Notes under the pieces: model-generated
The model's input: the letters and a program-made list of their open reading frames with translations, nothing else
Database searches by the model: none
What the model was told of the DNA's origin: nothing
Made by a program: the position numbers and the translations under genes
DNA from: Ascidiaceihabitans donghaensis
Lineage (GTDB): Bacteria; Pseudomonadota; Alphaproteobacteria; Rhodobacterales; Rhodobacteraceae
Direction of reading: 5' to 3'
Assembly: GCF_900302465.1 (NCBI RefSeq)
Contig: NZ_OMOR01000002.1
Span: 62,001 to 126,000, forward strand
Length of the DNA stretch: 64,000 bases
In this document: one piece after another, positions 38,688 to 48,077 of the stretch
How positions within the stretch are numbered: the first letter of the stretch is position 1
Layout of the letters: each line of letters starts with the position of its first letter

Positions 38688-39223
38688 GCCCTGTCCCCCA
38701 ATGTGTCCAGATCACCGGGATTGGATTTGCGCACTCCCATAAACGCATGCGTCACCCCAGCAATCACCGGATAGATCAGAATGGTAAAGCCCATCTGCAT
38801 CAATGCCAGCCCAAAGCCCGGCATTTCAACCAACAATATCGAGAGGATCAGCCGATAGGCCAATGTCACGCCCAGAATCATGCCCGCCACAGTCAGCCAT
38901 TCAACGGGAAAGCCGGTGACGCGCAGACTGCCAATTTGGGCTTTGAGGCTTTCACACGCCAAAAGCATCAAAAAAGCCCAAAGACCGGGGGGACGTTGTA
39001 GAAGCAGATCGGCCATCAAAAAGACAACAGCCAACAGCAGCACGGGCACATATTCAGGGCGTCGCACGGTCCACGCAAAGGCAAACCCCATCAGCAAGTC
39101 CGGCATGACCCATCGTGCAGGCAGCGTGTCCAAAGGCAGAAGATGAAGAAAAATTATGCCAAAGGACAGGACTGTAAAATACAATCCCATAACCCACCGA
39201 CGCGATACGGACAGTTCATTCAC
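38684..39223 (-). CDS. mreD: Rod shape-determining protein MreD
   Basis: A 179-residue membrane protein with about five hydrophobic segments, little soluble sequence and the MreD-like RWVMPDLLMGFAFAWTVRRP and EWLTVAGMILGVTLAYRL. Recognition rests partly on its place between mreC and mrdA. It overlaps mreC by 8 bases and mrdA by 4. Confidence 0.9.
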   Translation of the reverse strand: MNELSVSRRWVMGLYFTVLSFGIIFLHLLPLDTLPARWVMPDLLMGFAFAWTVRRPEYVPVLLLAVVFLMADLLLQRPPGLWAFLMLLACESLKAQIGSLRVTGFPVEWLTVAGMILGVTLAYRLILSILLVEMPGFGLALMQMGFTILIYPVIAGVTHAFMGVRKSNPGDLDTLGDRA

Positions 39224-40112
39224 TGGCTGTGCCCTCTACCTGTTCGGTTAAGGTCAGGGGTGCCACGACCCCCGCACTGTCGCGCACCGGTTCGCTGCCG
39301 TAGCTGCGCAGCACGCGCAAAAATTCAAGCCGCTCATAATCAGCAGCCAGTCTGACACGCAAGCGCCCGCCCGGATCGGCAGCGACTTGACCTATCAGCA
39401 ATCCGGCGGGGAAAACCCCACCATCTCCAGAACTGACAACGCGGTCGCCGGGGCGGATCAAGTCGGGGTTCTCAAGGAAGTCGATCGGGGGGGCGGCGGT
39501 GTTGTCGCCGGCCACAATGACGCGCTGGCCAGAGGGCTGCACGATGGCGGGAATACGGCTTGAGGCATCCGTTAGCAAAATGACGCGGCTGGTGTTCTGG
39601 GCGACACCTGAAATGCGCCCCACCAAACCGATCCCGTCCATGGTGGCCCACCCATCAACCAAACCGTCACGCACGCCCACATTCAGCAACACAGACTGTC
39701 GGAACGGCGATCCTGAATCCGCCAATACGACACCCGTCACAAACGTCAGTCTTGGATCAAGACGGACGTTGTTCAGATCCAGCAGGCGCGCGTTTTCCTG
39801 TTCCAGCTGCAAAGCCGCTTCTTTCCACGACTGCATTTTACGCAATTCGCGGCGCAATTCCTGATTCTGTTCTGCAATGCGTTGGTAGCTTTGGAAATCG
39901 CGCAGCAAGTTGACGGTGCCTGTGACGGGGGCCATCGCCCAGTCAAAGTTCGGCACGATACGGTCCGTGACATGCAAACGAAACCGTTCCACACGCGGGC
40001 TGTCGATACGCCAAACCAAAAATATAGCAATCAGAACAAGCGATAAGACGACAAAAAGCAACCGCCGCAACGGACCTGCATAGTCGTAGTTGTTTGATCT
40101 ATCCTTGGCCAA
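39216..40112 (-). CDS. mreC: Rod shape-determining protein MreC
   Basis: MreC is the bitopic scaffold that activates PBP2. The 298 residues have one N-terminal membrane helix (LLFVVLSLVLIAIFLVW), a coiled coil of about residues 75-105 (RIAEQNQELRREL, QSWKEAALQLEQEN), and the beta-domain segments LNVGVRDGLVDGWATMDGIG and DRVVSSGDGGVFPAGLLIG. It lies 61 bases downstream of mreB. Confidence 0.95.
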   Translation of the reverse strand: MAKDRSNNYDYAGPLRRLLFVVLSLVLIAIFLVWRIDSPRVERFRLHVTDRIVPNFDWAMAPVTGTVNLLRDFQSYQRIAEQNQELRRELRKMQSWKEAALQLEQENARLLDLNNVRLDPRLTFVTGVVLADSGSPFRQSVLLNVGVRDGLVDGWATMDGIGLVGRISGVAQNTSRVILLTDASSRIPAIVQPSGQRVIVAGDNTAAPPIDFLENPDLIRPGDRVVSSGDGGVFPAGLLIGQVAADPGGRLRVRLAADYERLEFLRVLRSYGSEPVRDSAGVVAPLTLTEQVEGTASE

Positions 40113-40173
40113 TGCGGGGGTGTCCTGCTTGGGGTAGGGGCTTGGGAAGGCTTAGAAAACTAGGCCTGTTCCC

Positions 40174-41385
<1,212 letters not shown>

Positions 41386-41412
41386 TCAATACGGCAAATG
41401 ATAGGGGGCGTT

Positions 41413-41994
41413 ATGCGCAAAATTCAGGTGTTGGGTGTTCACCACATAACGATCATGGGGGCGGACAGGCAGACTTCGATTGATTTTTGGGAAGGTCTGT
41501 TGGGAATGCCTTTTATTTTCGACCAACCCAATCTGGACGATCCCGATGAAGGCCACTTGTATTTTGATCCCGGTGACGGTCGGTTGATCACCATTTTCAC
41601 CAATGAAGATCGCACTGCAGATCGGGGGCGCACCCCGACGGATGCCGGATGTGTGCATCATCTGGCGTTTGAAGTGGACAGGGCGATGTTCAGCCAGGTG
41701 CCTGGACGCCTAGACGCGCGGGGTATTGGCCATTCCGGTGTGAAAGATCGTGGGTTTATGGATTCCATCTATTTCAAGGACCCGCTTGGGCTTTTGATTG
41801 AACTTGCCTGTTACAAATTCATTCCGCCGCGTGGATCAAGCCATGCTGAAGTGATGCTGGAGGCGCATAAACTGCGCGTAGCGGCAGGGGATGCCGCCAT
41901 TGGCGAAGTCCATTTGGCAGATGCGGTTGAGTTGATCGTAGAACGCTCGCAAACCTCGTTAAGTGCTGACAGAACTGCCAAGCATCCATACTGA
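41413..41994 (+). CDS. VOC (glyoxalase/bleomycin-resistance fold) metalloprotein
   Basis: A 193-residue protein with two beta-alpha-beta-beta-beta modules. The metal-ligand pattern is His in VLGVHHITIMGAD, Glu in DEGHLYFDPGDG region, His in GCVHHLAFEVD and Glu in PLGLLIELACY. It resembles ring-cleaving dioxygenase or glyoxalase relatives, but the substrate is not clear. GGGGG precedes the ATG. It is followed by the GntR-led operon on the same strand, 93 bases away, and may be functionally linked to it. Confidence 0.82.
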   Translation: MRKIQVLGVHHITIMGADRQTSIDFWEGLLGMPFIFDQPNLDDPDEGHLYFDPGDGRLITIFTNEDRTADRGRTPTDAGCVHHLAFEVDRAMFSQVPGRLDARGIGHSGVKDRGFMDSIYFKDPLGLLIELACYKFIPPRGSSHAEVMLEAHKLRVAAGDAAIGEVHLADAVELIVERSQTSLSADRTAKHPY

Positions 41995-42061
41995 TCCGGT
42001 CTAAGTGCGCGGCTTTTTACGGGGTGCTTTTTTCGTTTGACGGATTTTGTATTTTTTGATT

Positions 42062-42074
42062 ATACAAATTGTAT
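42062..42074. promoter_or_regulatory. Probable GntR/FadR-type operator before the GntR-led operon
   Basis: ATACAAATTGTAT is a perfect odd palindrome (ATACAA, centre A, TTGTAT) in an AT-rich stretch, 13 bases upstream of the GntR start. TTGTAT/ATACAA half-sites are typical of FCD-type GntR regulators. Autorepression of the whole operon is inferred. Confidence 0.65.
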
Positions 42075-42087
42075 TGGAGAATCCCGA

Positions 42088-42792
42088 ATGACCAAAAATA
42101 AGAAAATACACTGCGGCGAAGACCTCAAAGCGCGTATTCTGACCCAGGATATTGCGCCGGGCACGGACCTTGATGAAGCGCGCCTTGCGGAAGAATATGG
42201 CATTTCACGCACCCCGTTGCGCGAAATTCTACACCGTTTGGCGGGGGGCGGTTTTGTGCGTCTGGAAGAAAATCGCGGCGCCAAAGTTGAATCCATGGAC
42301 CTTGCAACGCTGCGGGTGTTTTTCCAAACGGCCCCGTTGATCTATTGCGCGATTGCGCGTCAGGCGGCGGAAAATCGAACAAGCCGCCAGATTGCGGCAC
42401 TAAAGGACATTCAGGTCGCGTTTGCAGCAGCCACCAGAGCCCGCGACGTGTCGCAGTCAGCGCTTTTGAATCATCAGTTTCATGAGCAGATTGGCGAAAT
42501 GGCGCAAAATCCGTATCTTTTTGCCGGTCTCAAGCGGATGTTGATCGACCACACGCGCCTGAGCCAGACATTTTTCAACCCGCAGTCGTCCTCGGATGCG
42601 GCCCGCGTGGACAAGGCTATCGCCCAACACGATGCAATGATTGCAGCCATTGAAGCCGGACAAGCCGACGTCGCCATCGACCTGACACTGCAGCATTGGG
42701 ATCTGTCACGCGACCAGCTTGAAAAATATGTCCGGCCCGACCCGCTTCCCCTTGATGTGATTTCAATGAAAGACCGCCGCAATGCAATTTGA
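42088..42792 (+). CDS. GntR family transcriptional regulator, FCD type
   Basis: A 234-residue repressor-type regulator. The N-terminal winged HTH (ILTQDIAPGTDLDEARLAEE, SRTPLREILHRLAGGGFVRL) is followed by an all-helical FCD effector domain with the metal-ligand pattern NHQFHEQIGEMAQN and AQHDAMIAAIEAGQ. It is the first gene of a five-gene operon and overlaps the DapA-family gene by 11 bases. The palindrome at 42062-42074 is its likely operator. Confidence 0.9.
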   Translation: MTKNKKIHCGEDLKARILTQDIAPGTDLDEARLAEEYGISRTPLREILHRLAGGGFVRLEENRGAKVESMDLATLRVFFQTAPLIYCAIARQAAENRTSRQIAALKDIQVAFAAATRARDVSQSALLNHQFHEQIGEMAQNPYLFAGLKRMLIDHTRLSQTFFNPQSSSDAARVDKAIAQHDAMIAAIEAGQADVAIDLTLQHWDLSRDQLEKYVRPDPLPLDVISMKDRRNAI

Positions 42793-43690
42793 AGGTATTT
42801 ATACGCCACTGGTGACCCCCTATCACGACGACTTTTCGCTTAACGAAAAGGCGCTCGCCCAGACCGTAGAACATCTGATTGCCGCGGGTGTCCACGGGAT
42901 CATTGTCGCGGGGTCTACTGGCGAATACTACGCCCAGACCGAAGAAGAACGCGTCTGGATGATGAACCACTGCGCAAAGTTGATCGGTGGACGTGTTCCA
43001 ATGATTGTGGGCACCGGTGCCATTCGCACAGAGGACAGTATCCTCTATGCCCAAGAGGCCAAGAAAGCCGGTGCAGATGCGCTTTTGATTGCGACACCAC
43101 CCTATGCCTATCCCACGGGCCGCGAGATTGCATTGCACGCGTTGGCGATTGATCGTGCCGCTAATCTGCCCGCGATGCTTTATAATTATCCAGGCCGTAT
43201 GTCTGTGAACATGGACGAAGAAACGCTGGACCGCCTTGGCCGTTCGCCAAACTTTTGCGCCATCAAGGAAAGCAGCGGCGACATCAACCGTGTTCACATG
43301 CTGGCGCGCGATTACCCCCATATCGCACTGTCTTGCGGGATGGACGATCAGGCGCTCGAGTTTTTTGCATGGGGCGCGCGGTCGTGGGTCTGTGCGGGAT
43401 CAAACTTTGCCCCCGAGGCACATATCGCACTTTATCAAGCCTGCGCCGTTGAGGGGGATTTTACCAAAGGACGCGCCATTATGTCGGCCATGCTGCCGCT
43501 GATGGGGGTTCTCGAACAAGGCGGTAAGTTTGTGCAGTGTATCAAGTACGGCCTCACATTGCGCGGCATAGATGCCGGTCCACCCCGTCGGCCATTGCAA
43601 CCCCTGAACAAGGACGACAAACGCCAGTTGGCAGATGTCATCCGCACCATGAACACGGCAGTGTCTGCCATCACGGGAGAAGTTATATGA
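42782..43690 (+). CDS. DapA-family class I aldolase/lyase
   Basis: A 302-residue TIM-barrel lyase of the dihydrodipicolinate synthase / N-acetylneuraminate lyase superfamily: AGSTGEYYAQTEEER, Tyr134 in LYNYPGRM and the Schiff-base Lys162 in CAIKESSGD. Such enzymes form imines with pyruvate-like or 2-oxo acids; examples are DapA, 2-keto-3-deoxy-sugar dehydratases and 1-pyrroline-4-hydroxy-2-carboxylate deaminase. Context (catabolic operon with ALDH and FAD amine oxidoreductase) argues against lysine synthesis. It overlaps GntR and the ALDH gene. Confidence 0.88.
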   Translation: MQFEGIYTPLVTPYHDDFSLNEKALAQTVEHLIAAGVHGIIVAGSTGEYYAQTEEERVWMMNHCAKLIGGRVPMIVGTGAIRTEDSILYAQEAKKAGADALLIATPPYAYPTGREIALHALAIDRAANLPAMLYNYPGRMSVNMDEETLDRLGRSPNFCAIKESSGDINRVHMLARDYPHIALSCGMDDQALEFFAWGARSWVCAGSNFAPEAHIALYQACAVEGDFTKGRAIMSAMLPLMGVLEQGGKFVQCIKYGLTLRGIDAGPPRRPLQPLNKDDKRQLADVIRTMNTAVSAITGEVI

Positions 43691-45165
43691 GCGACCTTTT
43701 AACACAGGCCGAATACCAAGCCATCGCAGCTGATCTGGATTTTCCCCGTACCGCATTCATCGACGGCAAATACCGCGCCGGATCGGGCAGTGTATTCGCC
43801 ACCGTGAACCCCGTGACAGGCGATCCACTGGCCGAGATTTCGGGGTGCAATGCAGACGACGTTGACTTTGCCGTCAGCAAAGCCCGCGACGCGTTCGAAC
43901 AGGGCCACTGGTCCAAGATGCACCCATCGGACCGCAAGGATGTGTTGATCAAACTGTGCAAATTGATCACCCGCAACCGCCGCGAACTGGCGGTGATGGA
44001 AAGCCTCGATAGCGGCAAGCCGATCCTTGACTGCGAAACCATTGATGTGCCTGAAACCATCCATTGTATCAAATGGCACGCGGAGGCCGTGGATAAGATT
44101 TACGACCAGACCAGCCCGACGGGCGACGATGCAATTTCTATGATTGTACGTGAACCGATTGGTGTGGTGGGGGCCGTTTTGCCGTGGAATTTCCCTTTGA
44201 TGATGCTGGCTTGGAAGATTGGCCCCGCACTGGCGGCGGGTTGTTCCGTGATCGTCAAACCTGCGGAACAGACATCGCTGACCGCGCTGCGCGTCGCCGA
44301 ACTTGCCCATGAGGCAGGCATTCCGCGCGGTGTGTTGCAGGTCTTGCCCGGTGACGGCCCGTCTGTGGGCGAACCGCTGGGTTTGCACATGGATGTTGAT
44401 ATGGTCAGCTTTACCGGTTCGACCGAAACCGGAAAGCGGTTCTTGCGTTATGCGGCGGACAGCAATCTCAAAAAGATCGTGCTGGAATGTGGCGGCAAGA
44501 ACCCTGCCGTGGTGTTTGATGATGCCGAAAACCTCGATCATGTGGCGGGCCATGTGGTCAATGCGGCGTTCTGGAATGCGGGCCAGAACTGTTCTGCGAC
44601 CTCGCGGCTGATCGTGCATACGGCAGTCAAAGCGCCCCTGATGGAAAAGATCAAAGCGCGTCTGCGTGATTGGAAAGTAGGCGATCCGCTTGATCCGAAC
44701 ACGCATATCGGCGCGTTGATTGATGCAGAACACTGCAAAAAGGTGCGCAGTTTCCTTGACAAGAACGATCAGGGCGAGGGCCCGTTCGTGGCCCCCGTGA
44801 TTTACCATGTGAAGACAGGCGACGCCAAAGCCAGCGACGAAATTTTTGGCCCGGTCCTGTCCGTTATCGAAGTGGCCAGCAACGACGAAGCCATCGCCGT
44901 GGCCAATGACACAGACTACGGTCTTGCCGCGTCTGTCTTCACGGCAAACACACGCCGTGCCATTCGTGCGGCCCGCGATATTCGCGCAGGCACAGTGACC
45001 GTCAACTGCTACGGCGAAGGCGATATTGCGACCCCGTTCGGCGGTTACAAGCAATCGGGGTTTGGTGGGCGCGACAACGGTGTGCACGCCCATGACCAGT
45101 TTACGGAACTTAAAACGATCTGGATCGACCTCACCGATCCGCAAAGCGGAGATAACGTCGGATGA
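43687..45165 (+). CDS. Aldehyde dehydrogenase (PuuC/BetB-like)
   Basis: A 492-residue NAD(P)-dependent aldehyde dehydrogenase starting at the ATG overlapping the DapA-family stop. It has the LPWNFPLMMLAWKIGPALAA NAD motif, catalytic Glu in VLECGGKNP, catalytic Cys in NAGQNCSATSR and EIFGPVLSV. The sequence style is closest to amino-aldehyde dehydrogenases (gamma-glutamyl-aminobutyraldehyde, betaine aldehyde). In this operon it should oxidise an aldehyde formed by the FAD oxidoreductase or by the DapA-family lyase. Confidence 0.92.
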   Translation: MSDLLTQAEYQAIAADLDFPRTAFIDGKYRAGSGSVFATVNPVTGDPLAEISGCNADDVDFAVSKARDAFEQGHWSKMHPSDRKDVLIKLCKLITRNRRELAVMESLDSGKPILDCETIDVPETIHCIKWHAEAVDKIYDQTSPTGDDAISMIVREPIGVVGAVLPWNFPLMMLAWKIGPALAAGCSVIVKPAEQTSLTALRVAELAHEAGIPRGVLQVLPGDGPSVGEPLGLHMDVDMVSFTGSTETGKRFLRYAADSNLKKIVLECGGKNPAVVFDDAENLDHVAGHVVNAAFWNAGQNCSATSRLIVHTAVKAPLMEKIKARLRDWKVGDPLDPNTHIGALIDAEHCKKVRSFLDKNDQGEGPFVAPVIYHVKTGDAKASDEIFGPVLSVIEVASNDEAIAVANDTDYGLAASVFTANTRRAIRAARDIRAGTVTVNCYGEGDIATPFGGYKQSGFGGRDNGVHAHDQFTELKTIWIDLTDPQSGDNVG

Positions 45166-46712
45166 GCGTCGAAGCTGTCGGAACCACACGTCGCGGACGC
45201 GGTGCACGCAAAGCAGTGCGCCAAAAGCGTGACATCAATATGCTACCGGCCCTCAAACGCGGTATCCCCCTGACAGAACCGATGTCGCCTGAACAGGTGG
45301 TGCGGATCGACAATGCCTCAATGGATATTCTGGAAAACGTGGGCGTGGTGTTTCGCGATGATATTGCGCTGGCGGATTGGAAAAGGGCGGGTGCGGATGT
45401 GCGCGGTGAACGCGTGCACCTTGATCGGGGCCTCGTGCGTGAATTGATCAGCTCGATCCCGTCATCGTTCACCTATCACGCCCGCAATCCCGAAAAGAAC
45501 CTGCCGTTTGGCAACGACCATTCGATTTTTGTGCCAATGACAGGCGCGCCGTTCCTGCGCGATCTCGAAGACAAGCGACGCAATCCGACGCTGGATGATT
45601 TGGCGAATTTCCATAAGCTTAGCCATATGCTGCCCGCGATCCATTCGTCTGCGCACCATATTGTCGAACCTTACGATCATCCGATCAGCCAGCGGCATTT
45701 GCGTATCACTTACAGTTCGATGAAACACAGCGACAAGACGTTCATGGGCATGACAACAAGTCCCAAAAACGCCGAGGATGTGATGGACATGTGTGCCATT
45801 TTGTTTGGTCGCGATTTCATGATGACCCATCCGGTCGTGACAGGCAATTGTAACGGCAATTCACCTCTGGTTTGGGACGAAACCATGCTTGGGGCCTTGC
45901 GGGCGTTTGCGAAATATAACCAACCTATCCTGTGTTCGCCCTTTGTATTGGGCGGGGCCAACACGCCAGCGTCCACCGCAGCCACGGTCGCGCAACTTAA
46001 TGCCGAAGCATTATCCGCGCTGGCCTATACGCAGGTCGTTCGAAAAGGGACGCCTGCAATTTATGGCCACTACCTTGCCACTGTGTCGATGAAGTCGGGT
46101 GCGCCTATGGCTGGCACGCCGGAAATCAGCCTGATGAATATGATGATCGGTCAGATGGCACGCCACTATGATGTGCCATGGCGGACCTCTAACACGCTTG
46201 GGGGTGCCAAGACCTTTGATGCACAAGCCGGCTATGAAAGTGCAACCACGTTGATGGCTGTTCTTATGTCCGGGGCCAACTACATTTGGCATTCCGCAGG
46301 CTGGAACGAGGCAGGGATGCACTGTTCGATGGCCAAGTTTGTCGTGGATGCAGAGCAATGCGCCATGGGCCATCGCATGGCATCCGGCATCAAATGGGAT
46401 GATTTTGATCAGGCGCTTGCAGCCGTGGCTGATGTTGGGCCGGGCGGGCATTATCTGGGCCACCCCCACACGCTTGAGAAATTCCAAGACGCGTTTTTCA
46501 TGCCAGAAATGTTTGACAACAATTCCATTGAGCAATGGCAAGCGGATGGGGCAGTCGAGATCAATGAACGTGCGTTGAAACGTGTTCACGACTTGTTGGG
46601 CGAATACGAAGAACCCAAGCTTGATGAAGGCGTCAACGAAGAACTGCTGGACTACATCGCACGCCGTGAACGCGAGATCCCAGCCGCCGACTCCCTGAAC
46701 CAAGATCTGTGA
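45162..46712 (+). CDS. MttB-family (non-pyrrolysine) trimethylamine methyltransferase-like protein
   Basis: A 516-residue member of the trimethylamine methyltransferase superfamily: EPMSPEQVVRIDNASMDILE, GVVFRDDIALADWKRAGADV, DDLANFHKLSHMLPAIHSSA and a C-terminal WHSAGWNEAGMHCSMAKFV. It is read without any internal UAG, so it lacks the pyrrolysine of true MttB and falls with the glycine/proline betaine and carnitine demethylases. Those transfer a methyl group to a corrinoid protein, but no corrinoid-binding partner lies in the window. A basic leader (TTRRGRGARKAVRQKR) precedes the barrel. It overlaps the ALDH stop by 4 bases. Confidence 0.88.
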   Translation: MSVEAVGTTRRGRGARKAVRQKRDINMLPALKRGIPLTEPMSPEQVVRIDNASMDILENVGVVFRDDIALADWKRAGADVRGERVHLDRGLVRELISSIPSSFTYHARNPEKNLPFGNDHSIFVPMTGAPFLRDLEDKRRNPTLDDLANFHKLSHMLPAIHSSAHHIVEPYDHPISQRHLRITYSSMKHSDKTFMGMTTSPKNAEDVMDMCAILFGRDFMMTHPVVTGNCNGNSPLVWDETMLGALRAFAKYNQPILCSPFVLGGANTPASTAATVAQLNAEALSALAYTQVVRKGTPAIYGHYLATVSMKSGAPMAGTPEISLMNMMIGQMARHYDVPWRTSNTLGGAKTFDAQAGYESATTLMAVLMSGANYIWHSAGWNEAGMHCSMAKFVVDAEQCAMGHRMASGIKWDDFDQALAAVADVGPGGHYLGHPHTLEKFQDAFFMPEMFDNNSIEQWQADGAVEINERALKRVHDLLGEYEEPKLDEGVNEELLDYIARREREIPAADSLNQDL

Positions 46713-46713
46713 C

Positions 46714-48054
46714 ATGAGCCGCATCAACGTCAGCAGATTGCCCATCGATCCGGGCCCCGCCGCATGGAACGCGTTGCTGCCCGATGCGGCACCCGCGCAA
46801 AGCGTCGATGGCAACGAAACGGCAGATTGGATCATAATCGGTGCCGGATTTGCAGGGCTGGCTGCCGCGCGACGGCTATCACAGCTGTGTCCTACAGACC
46901 GCATTGTGGTGCTTGAGGCAAAGCGTGTGGCCGAGGGACCGGCGGGCCGGAATTCAGGCTTCATGATAGACCTGCCACATGATTTGTCGTCAGCAGATTA
47001 TGGCGGGGCCTTGGATCATGATATCTCGCTGACCGCTGACAACCGGCACGCTATCGATTTTGCGTCCGAAATGGCGCGCGACTTTGGTTTGGGTCCGGAT
47101 GCTTTTGTCCGCAGCGGCAAAATCAATGCCGCGGCAACGGAGAAAGGCTGCAGACACAATCGTGAATACGCAGGGCATCTTTCCGCGATGGGTGAAGCCC
47201 ACGAGATGCTGGATGCCGATGCGATGGCCGATATGACAGGCACGCGTTACTATCAAAGTGGGCTTTACACAGCGGGCACCGCGATCATCCAGCCTGCGGC
47301 GTTTGTGCGTGGCGTGGCGCGGGGGCTTGTGTCCAACAGAGTGCAGATTTTCGAAAACAGTCCGGTGACAACGCTTGAACGGAACGGCAATTGGACGGCC
47401 ACAACGCCATCAGGGTCCGTGACCGCGCCCAAAGTTATTCTGGCCGTGAACGGGCATCTCAACAGCTTCGGGTTTATGGAAAACCAACTGATGCATGTGT
47501 TTACCTATGCGTCGATGACGCGGGTGCTCACCGCACAAGAAGCGGCGACTTTGGGCGGTCACGCTATTTGGGGTGTCACACCTGCGGACCCGATGGGAAG
47601 CACGGTGCGGCGCATCCAAACGGCCCAAGGTCCGCGCATCGTTGTGCGCAACCGCTTTACCTATGACCCGACTATGGAGGTGGGCGAGCAGCGTATCCGG
47701 TCTGTTGGCCGTGATCACGATGCAGCGTTCAAGGCGCGCTTCGGGATGCTGGATGGTGTGGAGATGGAATATCGCTGGGGCGGGCGGCTGTGCCTCAGCC
47801 GCAACAATGTCAGCGTTGTGCGCGAAGTGGACACTGGCCTATACGCTGCGTGCTGCCAGAACGGGCTGGGCACAACACGCGGGACTTTGTCGGGGATACT
47901 TGCGGCAGAGCTTGCCACAAACACGCCTTCGGACCGGTTAAGCCGCGCTTTGGATGCAGATCCGCCATCAGTTCTGCCACCACCGTTTTTGACCAAAATC
48001 GGCGCCAAAGCCGTTTTGAAATGGCAAGAACGAAAAGCTGGGCTTGAGCTTTAG
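46714..48054 (+). CDS. FAD-dependent amine/amino-acid oxidoreductase (DAO family, PuuB/OrdL-like)
   Basis: A 446-residue flavoprotein with IIIGAGFAGLAAARRL (about 41-56), the EGPAGRNSGFMIDLPHD motif (75-91) typical of the PuuB/OrdL group, and a C-terminal CCQNGLGTTRGTLSG FAD-binding segment. Relatives oxidise secondary amines or N-methylated amino acids. It starts one base after the MttB-like stop and ends the operon, 23 bases from the opposing AraC-type regulator. Confidence 0.88.
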   Translation: MSRINVSRLPIDPGPAAWNALLPDAAPAQSVDGNETADWIIIGAGFAGLAAARRLSQLCPTDRIVVLEAKRVAEGPAGRNSGFMIDLPHDLSSADYGGALDHDISLTADNRHAIDFASEMARDFGLGPDAFVRSGKINAAATEKGCRHNREYAGHLSAMGEAHEMLDADAMADMTGTRYYQSGLYTAGTAIIQPAAFVRGVARGLVSNRVQIFENSPVTTLERNGNWTATTPSGSVTAPKVILAVNGHLNSFGFMENQLMHVFTYASMTRVLTAQEAATLGGHAIWGVTPADPMGSTVRRIQTAQGPRIVVRNRFTYDPTMEVGEQRIRSVGRDHDAAFKARFGMLDGVEMEYRWGGRLCLSRNNVSVVREVDTGLYAACCQNGLGTTRGTLSGILAAELATNTPSDRLSRALDADPPSVLPPPFLTKIGAKAVLKWQERKAGLEL

Positions 48055-48077
48055 AACGGAAGCGTAAAAGCGCACGG

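Noticed and set aside
42782-43690. Biosynthetic 4-hydroxy-tetrahydrodipicolinate synthase (lysine pathway dapA)
   Set aside because: It sits in a GntR-controlled catabolic operon and is coupled to an aldehyde dehydrogenase; only the superfamily is supported.
45162-46712. Pyrrolysine-containing MttB
   Set aside because: The whole frame is open without an in-frame UAG, so it is a non-pyrrolysine homologue.
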